From Camellia lanceoleosa (Eukaryota > Streptophyta > Magnoliopsida > Ericales > Theaceae), in contig CM045767.1 of assembly GCA_025200525.1 (NCBI GenBank), forward strand, positions 119,410,021 through 119,474,020: a stretch of 64,000 bases of DNA. Direction: 5' to 3'. A model generated the notes under the pieces. The model saw nothing but the letters and a program-made list of their open reading frames with translations. It made no database searches and was not told the DNA's origin. Positions 1 to 11,297 of the stretch are shown in pieces. Position numbers and translations under genes: made by a program. Numbering within the stretch: position 1 is the stretch's first letter; every line of letters begins with the position of its first letter.

Positions 1-2180
1 GTCTAAGTCTGGGAACAGTTCTTCAGCTCTACGTTTGAACATCTTCCAGCCACTGTCCCAGAACTCAGCCATTTCGTGTTTGTAGAAGTCCGACTGCTAG
101 AAGCTCTCAATGACTTCTGCTTCAGTTCTGCCTCCAGTGGTCATCCTCGATGGGCCCGCCCCTCCAGACTCTTGCCTAGCCAAGCTATTGGCGACTGCAA
201 CATCAACTGCCATCTGCAATTCAGCAGACCCTTTGAACTGCTCCATCTTTGCGGCCTTACAGATCGGGGTAAGTTGCCTTTCAGAGGGTCGCCTTTCGAG
301 GTCATTCGCCTCTCTTCGTCCAGCTTCTTCTGTAGGGTCGCCCTTTCAGACGCAGCCTTAGCCCTCTCCTCCTCCAACTCCTTCTCCAGGCTCTTCTTTT
401 CCGCCGTTGCCTTGGCTCTCTCTGCTTCTCACTCCTTCTGAAGTCTCCCCCTCTTCTCCACTGCCTTGGCACGCTCGTCTTCCAACTCCTTCTTCAGATC
501 GCCAATCTTCACATCTGCCTCATCTTTCTGCCTGACCAGCTCTTCGTTACTGTTCATTGCCTCTTCATGTCGTTCGACTGCAACTGCGCAAGCTTTTTGG
601 GCCTTATCCAACCTCTTCTGCTCGCTAGCCAGTTGGAACTCGAGCGACACAACCTGGCGGTGTGTGCCTCCAGCTCCACCTTCACTGCTTGCAGATCAGC
701 GTGGGCAGTCTCCCAACTCGCACTTTCCTTCTTCAAGTTGGCAAACTGAGTCTTGGCCTCATCTGCCTTGAGTTTCACAGCCCCCGCCTTCCTCACAGAG
801 CCCCTGCTAAGGTGGTTACCTTCATCTGAGCGGAGCATAACCTCCTCAATAGCTCAGCCTCGTTGAATCTGGATGTTGAGCGAAAGGCTGCCTTTTCTAC
901 AATCCTCACCAGGCGGTCTGCCCCTGCCCTGGCTAGGCCTTCTTCTTCCTTCAGCCACCCAGCCACCGCACAAGCGTGGTAGATCGTTGTAGTCAGACTG
1001 ACTCCCCCTCTTTGGAGTGTAAGACCCCCCTGGGGCTGTTCTTCCCTCCTTGGCCCAGGGCCAATTGCCCCATCTTCTACTTGCCCTTCAGGGGCGGCCC
1101 TCGCGACCCCTGTGACAATCGCCGCCACTACTGGAACCACTTCTATGCCCTCTGAGACGATGTCTACCACTCCTGGGGCACTCACTCTTCTTGGGGTCTC
1201 CCCCACTTCCCCCCCTCTGCCTCCTTGGCCATATTGGTTTCCTTTACCCTCGTCTCCATCCTCCTCTTCTGGGCAGGCTCTTCTTCACTCCGCCTCACCC
1301 TCTTCTTCTTCTTCACCACGCCTAACGCCTCCATCTCCTTCAAAGACCTCTCCTTCAAAGGGTCTATTGGGGGCGGTCGTGGCACAAATTCGCCTAAGTC
1401 TTTCTCTCTCAAGGGTTTGGGGCGAGGTCGAATCCTCTCCCTTGTAACTGGTTTTGGTGGTCGGTCGGCCTGGGACTCTTTGAATTTTTGGGCTTTCGCA
1501 AGGATGGTCTGATCCTCCACCTCTTGAGCCCTTCTCCTCACCTCCAACTCCGCTCGGTCGAGGTCCCCACCGCTCGGCTGTGGACCCAACCCTGCCTCAA
1601 ACAATGTAGACAGTTGAACGAGCTCGTCCCATTTGGGCCCCTTCTTTCTCCCTCCACTCCTTTACCCTCTTCAACATCTCCTCTGATGTTGCTCCCAGCT
1701 TTGGCTCCATCGACTTGGTGGGCACCTTTCAAATGGTGCGCACTCCAACTCCTCCACTGGCAGACACATAAAACCACCATGGTCTCCACTCCTTGATCGA
1801 CGACGGCAACCCCGCCACCAGCCCTTTCCCTGCTGCTGCTTGCAGAGTGACCCAAGTCTCTTGCTGTCCCGAGGCCTTGTAGCATGCGAAGAATTCGTCC
1901 ACTGTCATGGCCGCCCCTTCGTTCGCCTTTGGCTAGGCATTTGAACAGGACAGCAAGATCTTCCACGCATTGGGCATTAGTTGGTCCGGCGCCACCTCCA
2001 AACGATTTAGGACATCTACTACCACCTGCGGCAGGGGCAGCCTCAGTCCTCCTTTTAATGCCTCCTCATAAAGAGCAAACTGCCCTGGCCTGGCATCGGA
2101 TGGCCTCTCCGTCGACATCGACAACGACAACTCTATTTCGGCAGGCACCTGGTATTTTTCGCGAATAGCCTCCAAATCCG
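1..2180 (-). pseudogene. Decayed retroelement protein gene (PF04195-like domain + coiled coil)
   Basis: Reading the - strand downward from about 2175, the translation has the layout of plant 'putative gypsy type transposon' proteins. A GLRLPLPQVVVDVLNRL segment is followed by APDQLMPNAWKIL, then an FFACYKASG motif, then GLPSSIKEWRPWWFYV near 1760-1800. The rest (about 1600 to 140) is charged and heptad-like (for example KKELEDERAKA), a long C-terminal coiled coil. The frame is broken: a TAG follows the NAWKILLSCSNA segment (about 1936), a TGA lies near 1731, and frame changes occur near 1640, 1200, 830, 640 and 400. No single intact protein is possible. The gene runs off the left edge. Base composition is much more GC-rich than the neighbouring DNA. 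Family assignment rests on remembered motif spacing, so the exact element class is uncertain. The same domain type recurs at 51.6-57.5 kb. Confidence 0.7.
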
Positions 2181-2643
2181 CTGTAGTAACCGTTGATTTA
2201 TCTGCCTTTGTATGCTAGTGATCAGGTTCTGCCTGGTTGATTGGCTTTGGAGCTGCTATCATGGTGGAACCGTGGGATCGTACAATCGACTCCCCAACCC
2301 TCTCCATCCTGTATTGCTGCGCTAACTCCACCGCATCATCATCTCCAAGTGGATCCACCCTGACATTCGCAGTTTCTTCTTGGGCCATTTCTACGGTATG
2401 TCTGCGAATCGTTTCGGAGGCAGGTGCAAGGAAATCGAAAAAGTGTTGCAGAGGTGTATCGTGAGCAACAAAGGAATTCACACTTGGAATATTTTGATTT
2501 TTCGTAAACAAGTAGGTGAATCGAATAATGCCAAAAGCCCACGGTTTGCCTGTATTCCAAGGATCCCAATTAATTTTTGCCAGTTTGAAAACTTTTCAAA
2601 ATCATCCGCCAAAACTGTCTTTTCAACACCCATAATGACCTAA
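2181..2643 (-). pseudogene. Unassigned broken reading frame upstream of the retroelement gene
   Basis: On the - strand an ATG at 2633-2635 opens a short frame (GVEKTVLADDFEKF...). It is followed after a frame change by a 98-aa frame ending at 2215 that contains NTGKPWAFGIIRFTYLF and HDTPLQHFFDFLAPASETI. The protein-like composition and clean codon use suggest former coding sequence, but I do not recognise the family. It could be the N-terminal part of the downstream retroelement protein, or a captured host-gene fragment. A stop in the upstream frame near 2560-2570 breaks continuity. Confidence 0.35.
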
Positions 2644-3409
2644 CACTTAAACATTATTCTCCTCATATTTTTAGCAGTAAAATTATTAATTAAACTTTCA
2701 TGATCTAATTTATTTACCAATTCTTTGTAATAGTTAACATTGCTAATTCATTTAATTTTTCTTGTGATACAGTTGATAAATATTGATGATACAGTTTGTC
2801 CAAGTGAATGGGTCGGACAAGTCCAAGCTCTTCAGTGTCCACGTCCAGTTAATCAAGCCCACCGGGTTACCTGCAAACAAGTCCAATGGGGAACAGGGTA
2901 GTCCCCCAGTGAACCCTCCGACAAGCAAGTTAGAAGGAGAAGTAGGGTGTAAGGAAAGTTTAGAGATAGAAAGCTTAACCTTCTTCTTGTCTTCAATGTT
3001 TACTTATATCCTTTGGTAATCATTTCATTTGTCCTTCCGACCGCCTCCTCATGAAAGTCTATGCTGTAGCTTACCTTGTTCAGGGTAAGGGGGTCTTGTT
3101 CCGACGGGGAGGTATTGTCATAATAAATACTGTGATGAGCTGCATTAATGGTGATGTGCAGTGACAGTAACTTTGCAGATCTTTGTTTGCTGATGTGGCT
3201 CGTCCTTCACCTGCCATGTGTCTGAATGTCATTGGCTCTTTATGCCATGTTGGATTCTAACTGTTCTAGACCTCACCAGCTGTGTTATGTATTGGGCTCC
3301 AAGCGATGGGCTTGGGTTGTTTATAGTGATTCATGGCCTTTGTGGGCTTGTACACATCAGTAGTCCCCCATTCCTGAGTGCAGCTTTAGTCCAGCGAAGG
3401 GAATAGTAA
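2644..3409. other. Non-coding flank of the retroelement, probable leader/LTR remnant
   Basis: No gene is visible. The stretch 2780-3400 is less AT-rich than the DNA to its right and contains short broken frames in all directions. Its position immediately upstream of the - strand retroelement gene makes a leader or LTR remnant the likeliest explanation, but no LTR terminus or primer-binding site could be fixed. Confidence 0.3.
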
Positions 3410-3760
3410 TGAAAAAGGTGAGGGTGGTAGGGAGTGGTAGTATGGAGGTCGACCGGCGGGGGTGACCGAGCGGGTGAACCGACCGTGCAGGGTGACCGAG
3501 TGGAAGGGCCGAGCGCGAAGAGGGTCGACCGCGAATGTTGGCCGAGTGTGAAGGTCGATCACGAGGAAGGGCGACCATGGAGGTTGGCCGAACGGGAGGG
3601 CCGACCGTGAAGAGGGCGATCGCGAAGAGGGCCGACCGCGAATGTTGGCCAGCGGGAGGGCCGACTGCGAATGGCGAGGTGGAGGGGCCTGGGGCTCAAG
3701 AGGCGGCGTGTCACGTGGTGATTTGAAGTGGAAAAGATAAGGTAAGGGGAGGAGACAGTG
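3410..3760. repeat. GC-rich degenerate short tandem repeat (GACCG/GGTCG motif)
   Basis: A GC island of about 300 bp in AT-rich surroundings is built from variants of GGTCGACCGCGAA and GTTGGCCGAGTG, repeated with irregular spacing (for example near 3450, 3515, 3555, 3595 and 3640). Open frames on both strands across it are by-products of the repeat and have arginine/proline-rich low-complexity translations. I treat it as a minisatellite-like part of a transposon, not a gene. Confidence 0.6.
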
Positions 3761-3789
3761 GATCGTGGTCGTACACGTGGCAACATCCC

Positions 3790-6421
3790 GTGTGGGAGAA
3801 GATTAGGCGTTGGATCAGAAATGAAACGATATTTTCGTACAATTTGTTCAATTTTTAGATTGTTTTGGTTTTTTTTACTTATTGTAAATTAGATTTTGCT
3901 ATAATTAAATTTTTTTTATGCAATTTTATAATTATATATATGAAAAAACTGAATAAACAAAGGTCCTCATATTGAGCTTTGCTTTGGATCCCAAAAACTA
4001 AGGACCTTCCATGTGTATATATATTAAAAGGTGTACACATCTACCTGGAGTGTGTTTGAAATCTACAGTAATTATTCATACATTTATAATTACAAATTCA
4101 GTATATTTGAAAACAGTTATAGAAGAATGGATAATCATAAAAGATGGGTAATATGAGAATATAAAATATGTGACCACGTTGGTATCAAGAATTTTGTTAG
4201 CTTTATATAATAATATAGATAATATAAATATGAATGTAAGAGACCTTGGTATTTATGAGTAGTTATTCCTTTCTTTTTAAGTAATACCAAAACGAAACAC
4301 AAATGGATCACATGATGAGGTGGGCTCTGGTGGCCTCTGTTCCTAAATGCGAAGACCCATATGATTATGTAACTTTTGAAAGCATTAGGCCAATATTTGC
4401 TGAGCACACAATAATATATAATTTTTTTGAGAAACTTATCAATAAGTTTGATATACAAAGTTTAAAATTTATTTAATCTCAAAACAAAATACTTATACCA
4501 ATTAGTTCTATATATTTTTAATTATACCAAAAAAATCTTCTTCTTTTTTTTAATTTACAGACGCTGCTACATCTCACTATTGTCAAACTTTCGTCAGACT
4601 CGTCGGAATGTTCAACATCATCGGGAAGTCACCAGAGTATCGCCAGAAGTTCACCGGAGTGTTCTGAATTTCAATGGAAGTTGCCGTAATGTCCAAAACG
4701 TTCGCTGGATGTTAAGAACATCGTTAGAGACTCACCAGAATGTCTAAAATATTGTCCGAAAAAAAGTAAATAAATAAATGAAGAAATTAGAGCGAAAAAA
4801 CATAGCAAAATGTACTAAATATTGATAAACTAAAAGAAAAAAAAAATGTAACAAAAAAACATATGTGATTTTTCAATTTTTGTAGGATTTAAGCAAATAA
4901 TCTCCAATATTGATCAAACTGAAAAGCAAGTTTTGACAAAAATCTATTAAGCATTCATCCTTATCAATCAAACTAAAAAATATGTTATAAAACTACAAAA
5001 TTTTACAGTTCTAAAAAATGTTATGAAATTGTAAAGTTTTACAGTTTTCACTACTTATAATTAAAACTCGAAAACAATTTGTTCAGAACTTGAAAAATTT
5101 CTCCATTAAAACAGGAAAAGAGAAGTGTATAGCAGAGAAAATGTAGAAAAATTAAAAGATCAAAGGAGAGGCAAATATAGAGAAAGGATTGTATTCCGGC
5201 AACTATTTTTTGTTTAGATCTAGCCAGATCTGATGTAATATACTCATCTTTTTTGTCAGAAACGTATCTTTTTCACCGTCGATAAGGGTGAAGTAAGGAA
5301 TTGGTAGTCGGTAGTCGGTGGTTGCCGGTGAACCCCAATCGATAGTAGTCATCGGTCGTCGGTGACTATGTATCAGAAAGAGAAAGAGAAAAAGTAAGAT
5401 GTGATTGTCCGTTGACGATTGTCGAAAATCGGGAAGATGAAGAGGCAAAGAAGAACAAAGACTGAGAAGAACAAAAACGTTATAAGATTTTTGAGTGTAA
5501 ACAAAAGGTTATGGGACTAAATAGGTCATACCTCTTTCCAAGAAGACTTCTTGGTAATATGCCCCTTTTTTTTAAGAGATTTGGTCAAAACTCTCTCATA
5601 ACAAAACTTTAATGCATTAAGAACAAGTATAAAAAGTTTTTATTGAAAAGTCCAACACTACTATTACTAAAATATTAAACTTTAAAATAATATAACTTTT
5701 TATCTAAATGTCGGTTTTTAATAAAATTAGTATTTTTAGAATCCTCTCATCAAGATCTATTAAACAAGTTTCATGTTAACTATGAAATTTTAAAATAAAA
5801 AATATATATATATTATTATTGTTAAAATTGATGTAAATAGTAACATGTTATTCTATCTCACAGTAATATATTATTCTGGTTCACAGTAACATGTTACTCA
5901 AGCAATATTGTCTAAAAAAAAAAAAAAAAGATATTTTATTTTGTCTTTATTCAATTATGTACCTCCTTCTTAGAGGATTTATAAAACAAAATAAATTAAA
6001 TTGTTATTTTCACCAAATAAGAGTCCAATGAAAGAGTTTTGACTAGATTTCTCTTTTGTTCTTTGGATGGTTATGATTTTGAGTATGATGAATGATACCC
6101 TTACTTTTGGAAGAAATTGTCAATCTTCCTCAGAGTAAAGAATGTCATGTTCTCCACCATAATGAGATGTTTGTTTGAGCTTTTTTGAACCAATTTATAA
6201 CTTTTAATTTTGAAAAAAATATTTTGGACTGTTTAGTTAAACTTATTTTAAACATCTTCTTATTTTAATAACTTATTTTAACTCAAAATAACTGATTCAG
6301 CTGTACACCCCTTACTTCTGATTATCAGCTTCTGCTGTGGACATGTTAATTTATAGTTATACTCTTAGATTTTTTTATTTTTTATTTTTTTAAAAATAGA
6401 AAAAGACCCAAATGGACTATA
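3790..6421. other. AT-rich intergenic DNA, no gene seen
   Basis: Long A/T runs and no plausible coding frame. Two spots differ from the background. At 4560-4750 there is a loose repeat of CACCGGAGTGTT-like and GTCAGACTCGTC-like words. At 5255-5420 a GTCGGT-rich patch (TAGTCGGTAGTCGGTGG) looks like decayed transposon sequence. Neither could be assigned. Confidence 0.5.
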
Positions 6422-6422
6422 G

Positions 6423-6482
<60 letters not shown>
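6422..6482. repeat. (ATT)n microsatellite
   Basis: About 20 uninterrupted ATT/TTA units. Confidence 0.95.
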
Positions 6483-6944
6483 TATGAGAAATGTAAACAA
6501 GCAGTGAATAACAAAAAATAAAAATTAATTGAAAAAGCTACTTCACAGTTTATTTAACAAACACTATTCAGCAATTTAAATTTATAATCCAACAGTTATA
6601 CCAAACAACTTAACAACTTCTGATTAAAGTCATAATTTATAATTTGTTAATTTATAATTTATAATATATTTTGACAACTACACTAAACGAGGCCAATGTA
6701 TCTCTTTGTTAGTGACTTTGGTACAAGTATTGGTGCTAATCTTTTTCCAAAGATAAAATACTTCTCGGAAGATTTTAAGGTGACATGCTTGCTATGCAGA
6801 GCCGGCCATGGCCTAAAGTCAGTGAGGCCTGCGTCTAGGACTCTTAAATTTTGGCCCAAAATAGGATCTCGAATTTTCAAGATTCATTATACCATTAAGT
6901 TTTAAAAAAAGCCCAATTACTGTTAGAGGCCTTCCAAAACAAAA

Positions 6945-7286
6945 AGGCCCAAACGCAAACATGTTATAGGCTAACATTAAAAACATATAAAAAAAAAAAA
7001 AAAAAAAAGTTAGCCCAATCCAAAAAAAAAAAAAAGGAGCACTATTTTCAAATCAAATTGGTGATTTGCAGCCTACTTCACTTTTTTCTTTCTTATTATA
7101 ATATTTCTCTACCACTCTCAAAGGACCACTAAAAAAAAGCCCCAAACACAAACATGTTATAGGCCAACATTAAAAGCAAATAAAAAAATTTAGCCCAATT
7201 AACAAAAAAAAAAAAAAACTATTTTCAAATCAAGTAGGTCATTTGCAACCTACTTTATTTTTTTCTTTCTTATTATAATATTTCTA
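6945..7286. repeat. Imperfect tandem duplication (about 193-bp offset) before the hAT remnant
   Basis: The words CAAACATGTTATAGG, TTAGCCCAAT, TATTTTCAAATCAA and TTTCTTTCTTATTATAATATTTCT occur in the same order twice, at 6945-7111 and at 7138-7286. The second copy ends in TTTCTATAG, directly before the hAT coding remnant, and reads like a polypyrimidine tract plus 3' splice site. This suggests duplication of the last intron end of the transposase gene. Confidence 0.7.
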
Positions 7287-7782
7287 TAGGTTTGAACAAT
7301 TTCAAATATATGAGGAAACTTTTAAGTTTTTGTTTGATTTGAAGAAGCTAAGTTCTACCGATGATGAGTGTTTGAACACTTATTGTGCCAATCTTGAAGA
7401 TTTTTTGAAACATGGCAAGTTTTTGGATGTTGATGGGAGAGATCTATTTTCAGAGTCGAATGTCTTGAAAGAAATTTTACCAGAAGAAACCAAAAGGCCA
7501 ATTGAAGTGATAAATTATTTGAAGATAATGAATAGTTGTTTCCTAAATGCATGGATTGCTTATAGAATTTTGTTGACTATACCAGTTGCTATTGCCTCAG
7601 GACAAAGAAACTTTTCGAAGTTGAAGTTAATTAAATCTTACCTTCGGCCAACCATGTCTCAAAAAAGATTGAATGAATTAGCTATGTTATCCATTGAAAA
7701 TGATATAGTTGATAAATTAGATTATACAATCGTAATTAGTAATTTTGTAGCGAAAAATGCAAGAAGAGTAATATTTAAGTGA
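7287..7782 (+). pseudogene. hAT transposase C-terminal fragment (dimerisation domain)
   Basis: The frame from the putative acceptor at 7286 gives about 165 residues: RFEQFQIYEETFKFLFDLKK, then YCANLEDFLKHG, WIAYRILLTIPVAIASGQRN, FSKLKLIKSYLRPTMSQKRL and LAMLSIENDIVDKLDY. This is the C-terminal dimerisation region of plant hAT transposases of the ZMYM1-like (TTF-type zinc finger) kind. It ends at a natural-looking stop after NARRVIFK. The N-terminal zinc finger and the rest of the catalytic core are absent upstream, where only AT-rich repeat DNA is found. This is therefore the last exon of a truncated transposon with no predicted activity. Confidence 0.85.
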
Positions 7783-8285
7783 TAATTTATCGTAGTTGGT
7801 TTAATTTTTATTTGGTATTGTAACTTTACATTTTTTCCTTATTTTAAATTAGATTTTGCAATTTTGAATTCTTGTAATGATTTCTTCATATCTTAATCCA
7901 TATAAGTAAATTTTTGTATTGATACTCACAAATAATAACTTGTGCATCATTGCTATTTATTATATTACTCAACATTTTTGTTTGATAAATATGTATGAGG
8001 ACTCCTCTTGAAACTTAGCCTAGAATCCTATAGAATTCAGGGTCGGCCCAGTTGCTATGAAGTGAGCTCAGAAACTCATTCATGCAAGGCATGCATGCAT
8101 TGTGGGTCGGCTTGAACCATCAGACCCATTTGGAATATGCATTAAGCCCACTGTTGTCATCACAATCATGGACCCACAGGAACTTGGCCCAAGTTGAGTA
8201 AAAAGAGCCTCACATAAGTGTGCTCGACTCATTTGGTTGGATTTTAAAATAAATCAAGAATTGAATCGGTACTTACGACTTTAAG
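7783..8285. other. AT-rich flank of the hAT fragment, no gene
   Basis: No coding frame. A moderately GC-rich patch at 8035-8220 (GGGTCGGCCCAGTTG, GTGGGTCGGCTTGAACC) may be the decayed terminal part of the hAT element or another transposon. No inverted terminus could be matched. Confidence 0.4.
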
Positions 8286-8629
8286 GAGAAATTTATAATG
8301 TACACCCTTTTTAATGGTGTACATTGTAAAAAAGTTATAATTTTTTTATGATGATTGTTTGTAATGAGTATTATGATATTTTGTAATAAAGTTATAAATA
8401 GTGAATTTATGATGTGCATCTAAAGTTAAAAATGATAATGTTATGATATTTTATGATTTTTATTATAATACTTTGAGATTTTGTTATGACAACTTTCAAT
8501 AAAAAAAAAATTATGACTTTTGTAGTGAAAAAATTATGACATTTTAGTTAAAGTTATGAAATTTTTTGAAAAAATTATGAAAAATATACTACATGTACCT
8601 TTTTGAGAGTGCACATCGTAACATCTCTC
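8286..8629. mobile_element. MITE with GAGAAATTTATAATGTACAC-like termini
   Basis: The left end GAGAAATTTATAATGTACAC pairs imperfectly with the right end GTGCACATCGTAACATCTCTC. Both ends are flanked by TTTAAG (8280-8285 and 8630-8635), a candidate target duplication. The interior is pure AT-rich DNA without coding potential. A similar termini pair is suggested at about 45.9-46.15 kb. Confidence 0.55.
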
Positions 8630-8635
8630 TTTAAG

Positions 8636-9340
8636 AATTTAAAAATCAAATAAAATAGTAAAACTTTTGGAAGCAAGCTATAATCAAATACTGCAAAAAT
8701 TGTTTAATTCTGTTTTTTTTTTTTATTATTATCATAGTTTAACTTCGGTTTGATTCTATGGTTTTAGACTAGAAAAATTATCAATATATCTAGAATATTT
8801 GCTTTAATAAAAATTGATTCTACATATACAAGTTTTCCAAAAATTTCATAAGATAGATAAAAATTTTAAAAAAAAGAAGAAAAGATTGAAACCAATGCAA
8901 TACTGACCGAGATAGATAAAAAAAACACTTACGAATTTTTAAAATGTAATTCATTTTTTACCTAGGATCGAAAATAATTTACTTAGAAATATTTTATTTA
9001 GTTTTTGTCCAATCAAATAACAAAAAATAGGTAAAAAATATTGAATAAATTATATTGATTTCTCTTGAGATTTTCAAAAAATAAAGTAAGCCTCATGATT
9101 TTAATATAATTGCGTTGATATCTCTTTTAGTAAGATTAAATAGGCCGAAATTAATATAAATGGTGTAAAAACAAAAAAATAAAAGTATAAATTTTTGTGC
9201 AAAAGAGATGATAATATTATTTTTTTTATCAATATAGCTAATAAATTATTGATAAAAATGAACCAAATGTTATATGAATTAAAATAGTGAATTTTTTTTA
9301 ATGTCTTTGGTATTAAAATTTTATAAGATAAAAGACATGC
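8636..9340. other. AT-rich intergenic DNA, nothing recognised
   Basis: Homopolymer-rich A/T sequence with no coding frame, structured repeat or recognisable terminus. Confidence 0.6.
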
Positions 9341-9632
9341 GGCCTTGTTTGGTTTGTGTTTCCCAAAAATTTTTGGGAAAAATTCTCTACAAATAAGTTT
9401 TCAAAAGTAATCAAACCAAACAAATTTTTCCAAAAATTTTTTTCAAAACTTGTTTGGTTTACAAATTTTTCAAACAAATCTCTCTCTCATACACATCAAA
9501 TCAATCGCTTTTTCCAAAACTCTCTCTCAAAATAATTTTCCAAAACATCTTTTTGAAAAAAATCAAACCAAACAACTTTTCGTACTTTTTATCTCTAAAA
9601 CTCATCTCCCAAACTCAAACCAAACATATTTT
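9341..9632. mobile_element. MITE (TTGTTTGGTTT family), copy 1
   Basis: It begins CCTTGTTTGGTTTGTGTTT and ends CAAACTCAAACCAAACAT, so the termini are inverted. Internal words AAAAATTCTCTACAAA, CAAAAGTAATCAAACCAA and CTCTCATACACATCAAATC recur in the same order in the copy at 37567-37859. Broken short frames inside are not genes. Confidence 0.7.
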
Positions 9633-10047
9633 CATAGTGATTGGAGTCTCAATATTTTCCTAGATAAATTTCAATTCAGAGAAATTTCGAAACACATAGA
9701 AACTTCAAACAAATTTCTCTAGTTTGAAATTTCTCTGATTTGTTGTGTTTTGAAATTTTCTCTATATTTTAAAATTTCTTTGGGTTAAAATTTTTCTGAT
9801 TTGCTTATAAATTTTTCTGATTTGCTCACAATTTTTTTTTTTTTTTTATATTGTGATCAATTTTCTTTAATTTATTCATAATTTTTTTTTTAACCAACCC
9901 AGAGAAATTTGTGTATTGACTCAATTAGAGAAAATTATAGACTAAATATATAGAGCAACCGTCATTCACATAATCTTTCCCTAAAAATTCATTTCCTATC
10001 TCTATTTTCCATACATTAATTGAAAATGCTCTAATCAGAACACTGTA
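9633..10047. other. AT-rich spacer with CAGAGAAATTTC words and a short hairpin
   Basis: It contains several copies of GAAATTTCTCTGATTTG-like words on both strands, a T-run at 9832-9848, and an inverted pair TAGAGCA (about 9950) / TGCTCTA (about 10030) immediately before the PABP fragment. This is probably MITE-derived. No gene is visible. Confidence 0.45.
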
Positions 10048-10187
10048 ATGGCGACTACAATTCCCACGCAACAAATTCAAGCGGCGGTGATGTGTCCTAT
10101 GACACTACATACCAGCAGCGCTAGCGGTAGCGGAGGAGGAGGGTTCGCTAATACGTCGTTGTACGTAGGCGATCTTGACCCAACTAT
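10048..10187 (+). pseudogene. Truncated poly(A)-binding protein (PABP) 5' coding fragment
   Basis: ATG at 10048 gives MATTIPTQQIQAAVMCPM..., then a Ser/Gly linker, then FANTSLYVGDLDPTMN. This matches the N-terminus of plant cytoplasmic PABP up to the start of RRM1 (RNP2 motif LYVGDL). After DPTMN the translation diverges at once and stops at 10299, so the RRMs and MLLE domain are missing. It is a captured or duplicated gene fragment with no predicted PABP function. The sequence immediately 3' reads as the 5' end of a different gene on the opposite strand. Confidence 0.8.
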
Positions 10188-10194
10188 GAACACC

Positions 10195-10520
10195 GAAGTG
10201 TTTCTTCATCACAAACAGATTGAGATCTTCACAAATAAATCATCTCTCTCACCTGAGTGTTTTTTCGATCGCACGATTCCCACGCTATGGTGTTGTTAAT
10301 AACATTGATTTGTCGAAGACCGATCATGATCCAACAGGCCCGAACTATAATAGCTCAACATCTGAATAGGTTGAATAGGCTCCGACACCTTCTAGATCTT
10401 CGACGATAGTAGAGGTAGAGGAGTAGAGAGAAATGATTGTTATGGACTGATCTGAAACCCTAGAAGGGAGAAGAAGAGAGAGAGAGAGAGAGAGAGAGAG
10501 TGAGTGTGTGTTGTTGTGAG
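10195..10520 (-). pseudogene. Possible captured 5' gene fragment in antisense
   Basis: Read on the - strand this has the look of a plant gene 5' end: a (CT)n tract (rc of 10474-10500), CCCTTCTAGGGTTTCAGATC, then non-AT-rich sequence ending in ACACTCAG|GTGAGAGAG, a good 5' splice site near 10250. No convincing protein could be read, so the parent gene is unknown. It abuts the PABP fragment head to tail on opposite strands. Confidence 0.35.
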
Positions 10521-11295
10521 TGTGATATATGGGTATGGATAAGGGATTTAGGCTAAAAAAAATATTTTGAATCTTTTTCATCACTAAAAGTTGGAGAGGA
10601 GTATTATATTAATATCCCATTAAAATATTAAAGGAGCTTAATGTAATTATATTGAAATTGTAAAATTTTCACTCTAATTAGTTTGGAGTTTTCAAAAATA
10701 ATTTTTTGAGTTTTTAATTTAAATTTTTAGTAATTTTTAAAAAATATTTTGATTTTAATTTTGATTTTTTTTTAAATCCACTTAATATTGATATATTTAA
10801 AAAGTATAAAATTTGTACACAAATATTTAAAAAATTTATTAAATACAACAAAATAATAAAATGTATTAAATTTTCATATTTTTGTGTATTTTTTTTAACA
10901 TCTGGTGAGTTTTGTAAGTTTGTTTTTCCACAAATATTATATTTTTAAGTGTATGTAGAATAGGTATATCTGGAAAAAAAATTGTGTAAAATATTAAAAA
11001 AAAATTACTAAAAATGAAAAAAATACAAAAAATAAAGAACAACATTTTTAGAAAAATATAAATAACCAAACAAGATAAATCTCAAGAGAAATTGGTGTAA
11101 TTCACCCTAAAATATTTTTCTTAAAACAAATCAGCTCGTTTGGTTTGTGTTTTTTGAATTTATTTTTTAAAAAAAATTGAAATTTTTTGTTTTTCATATT
11201 CTTTTTTTATTGAATTTTTTTATGAATAATTTTTTTTAAAGTCCCTGATATTAAGATTTTATAAGATAAATGACATACAATATTTTTATAGTAGC
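10521..11295. mobile_element. Decayed MITE of the GTTTGGAGTTTT family, AT-rich
   Basis: From about 10680 the words GTTTGGAGTTTTCAAAAATA and TTTTTTGAGTTTTTAATTT, then AATATTGATATATTTAAAAA, appear in the order seen in the hairpin element at 41305-41670. They are followed by inverted counterparts near 10945-11045 (TTTTTAAGTGTATGTAGA, ATTACTAAAAATGAAAAAAA). No coding content. Confidence 0.5.
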
Positions 11296-11297
11296 TA

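Noticed and set aside
4135..4458. 107-codon - strand frame
   Set aside because: Ile/Leu/Tyr-rich reading of AT-rich DNA with no domain, good start context or conservation clue.
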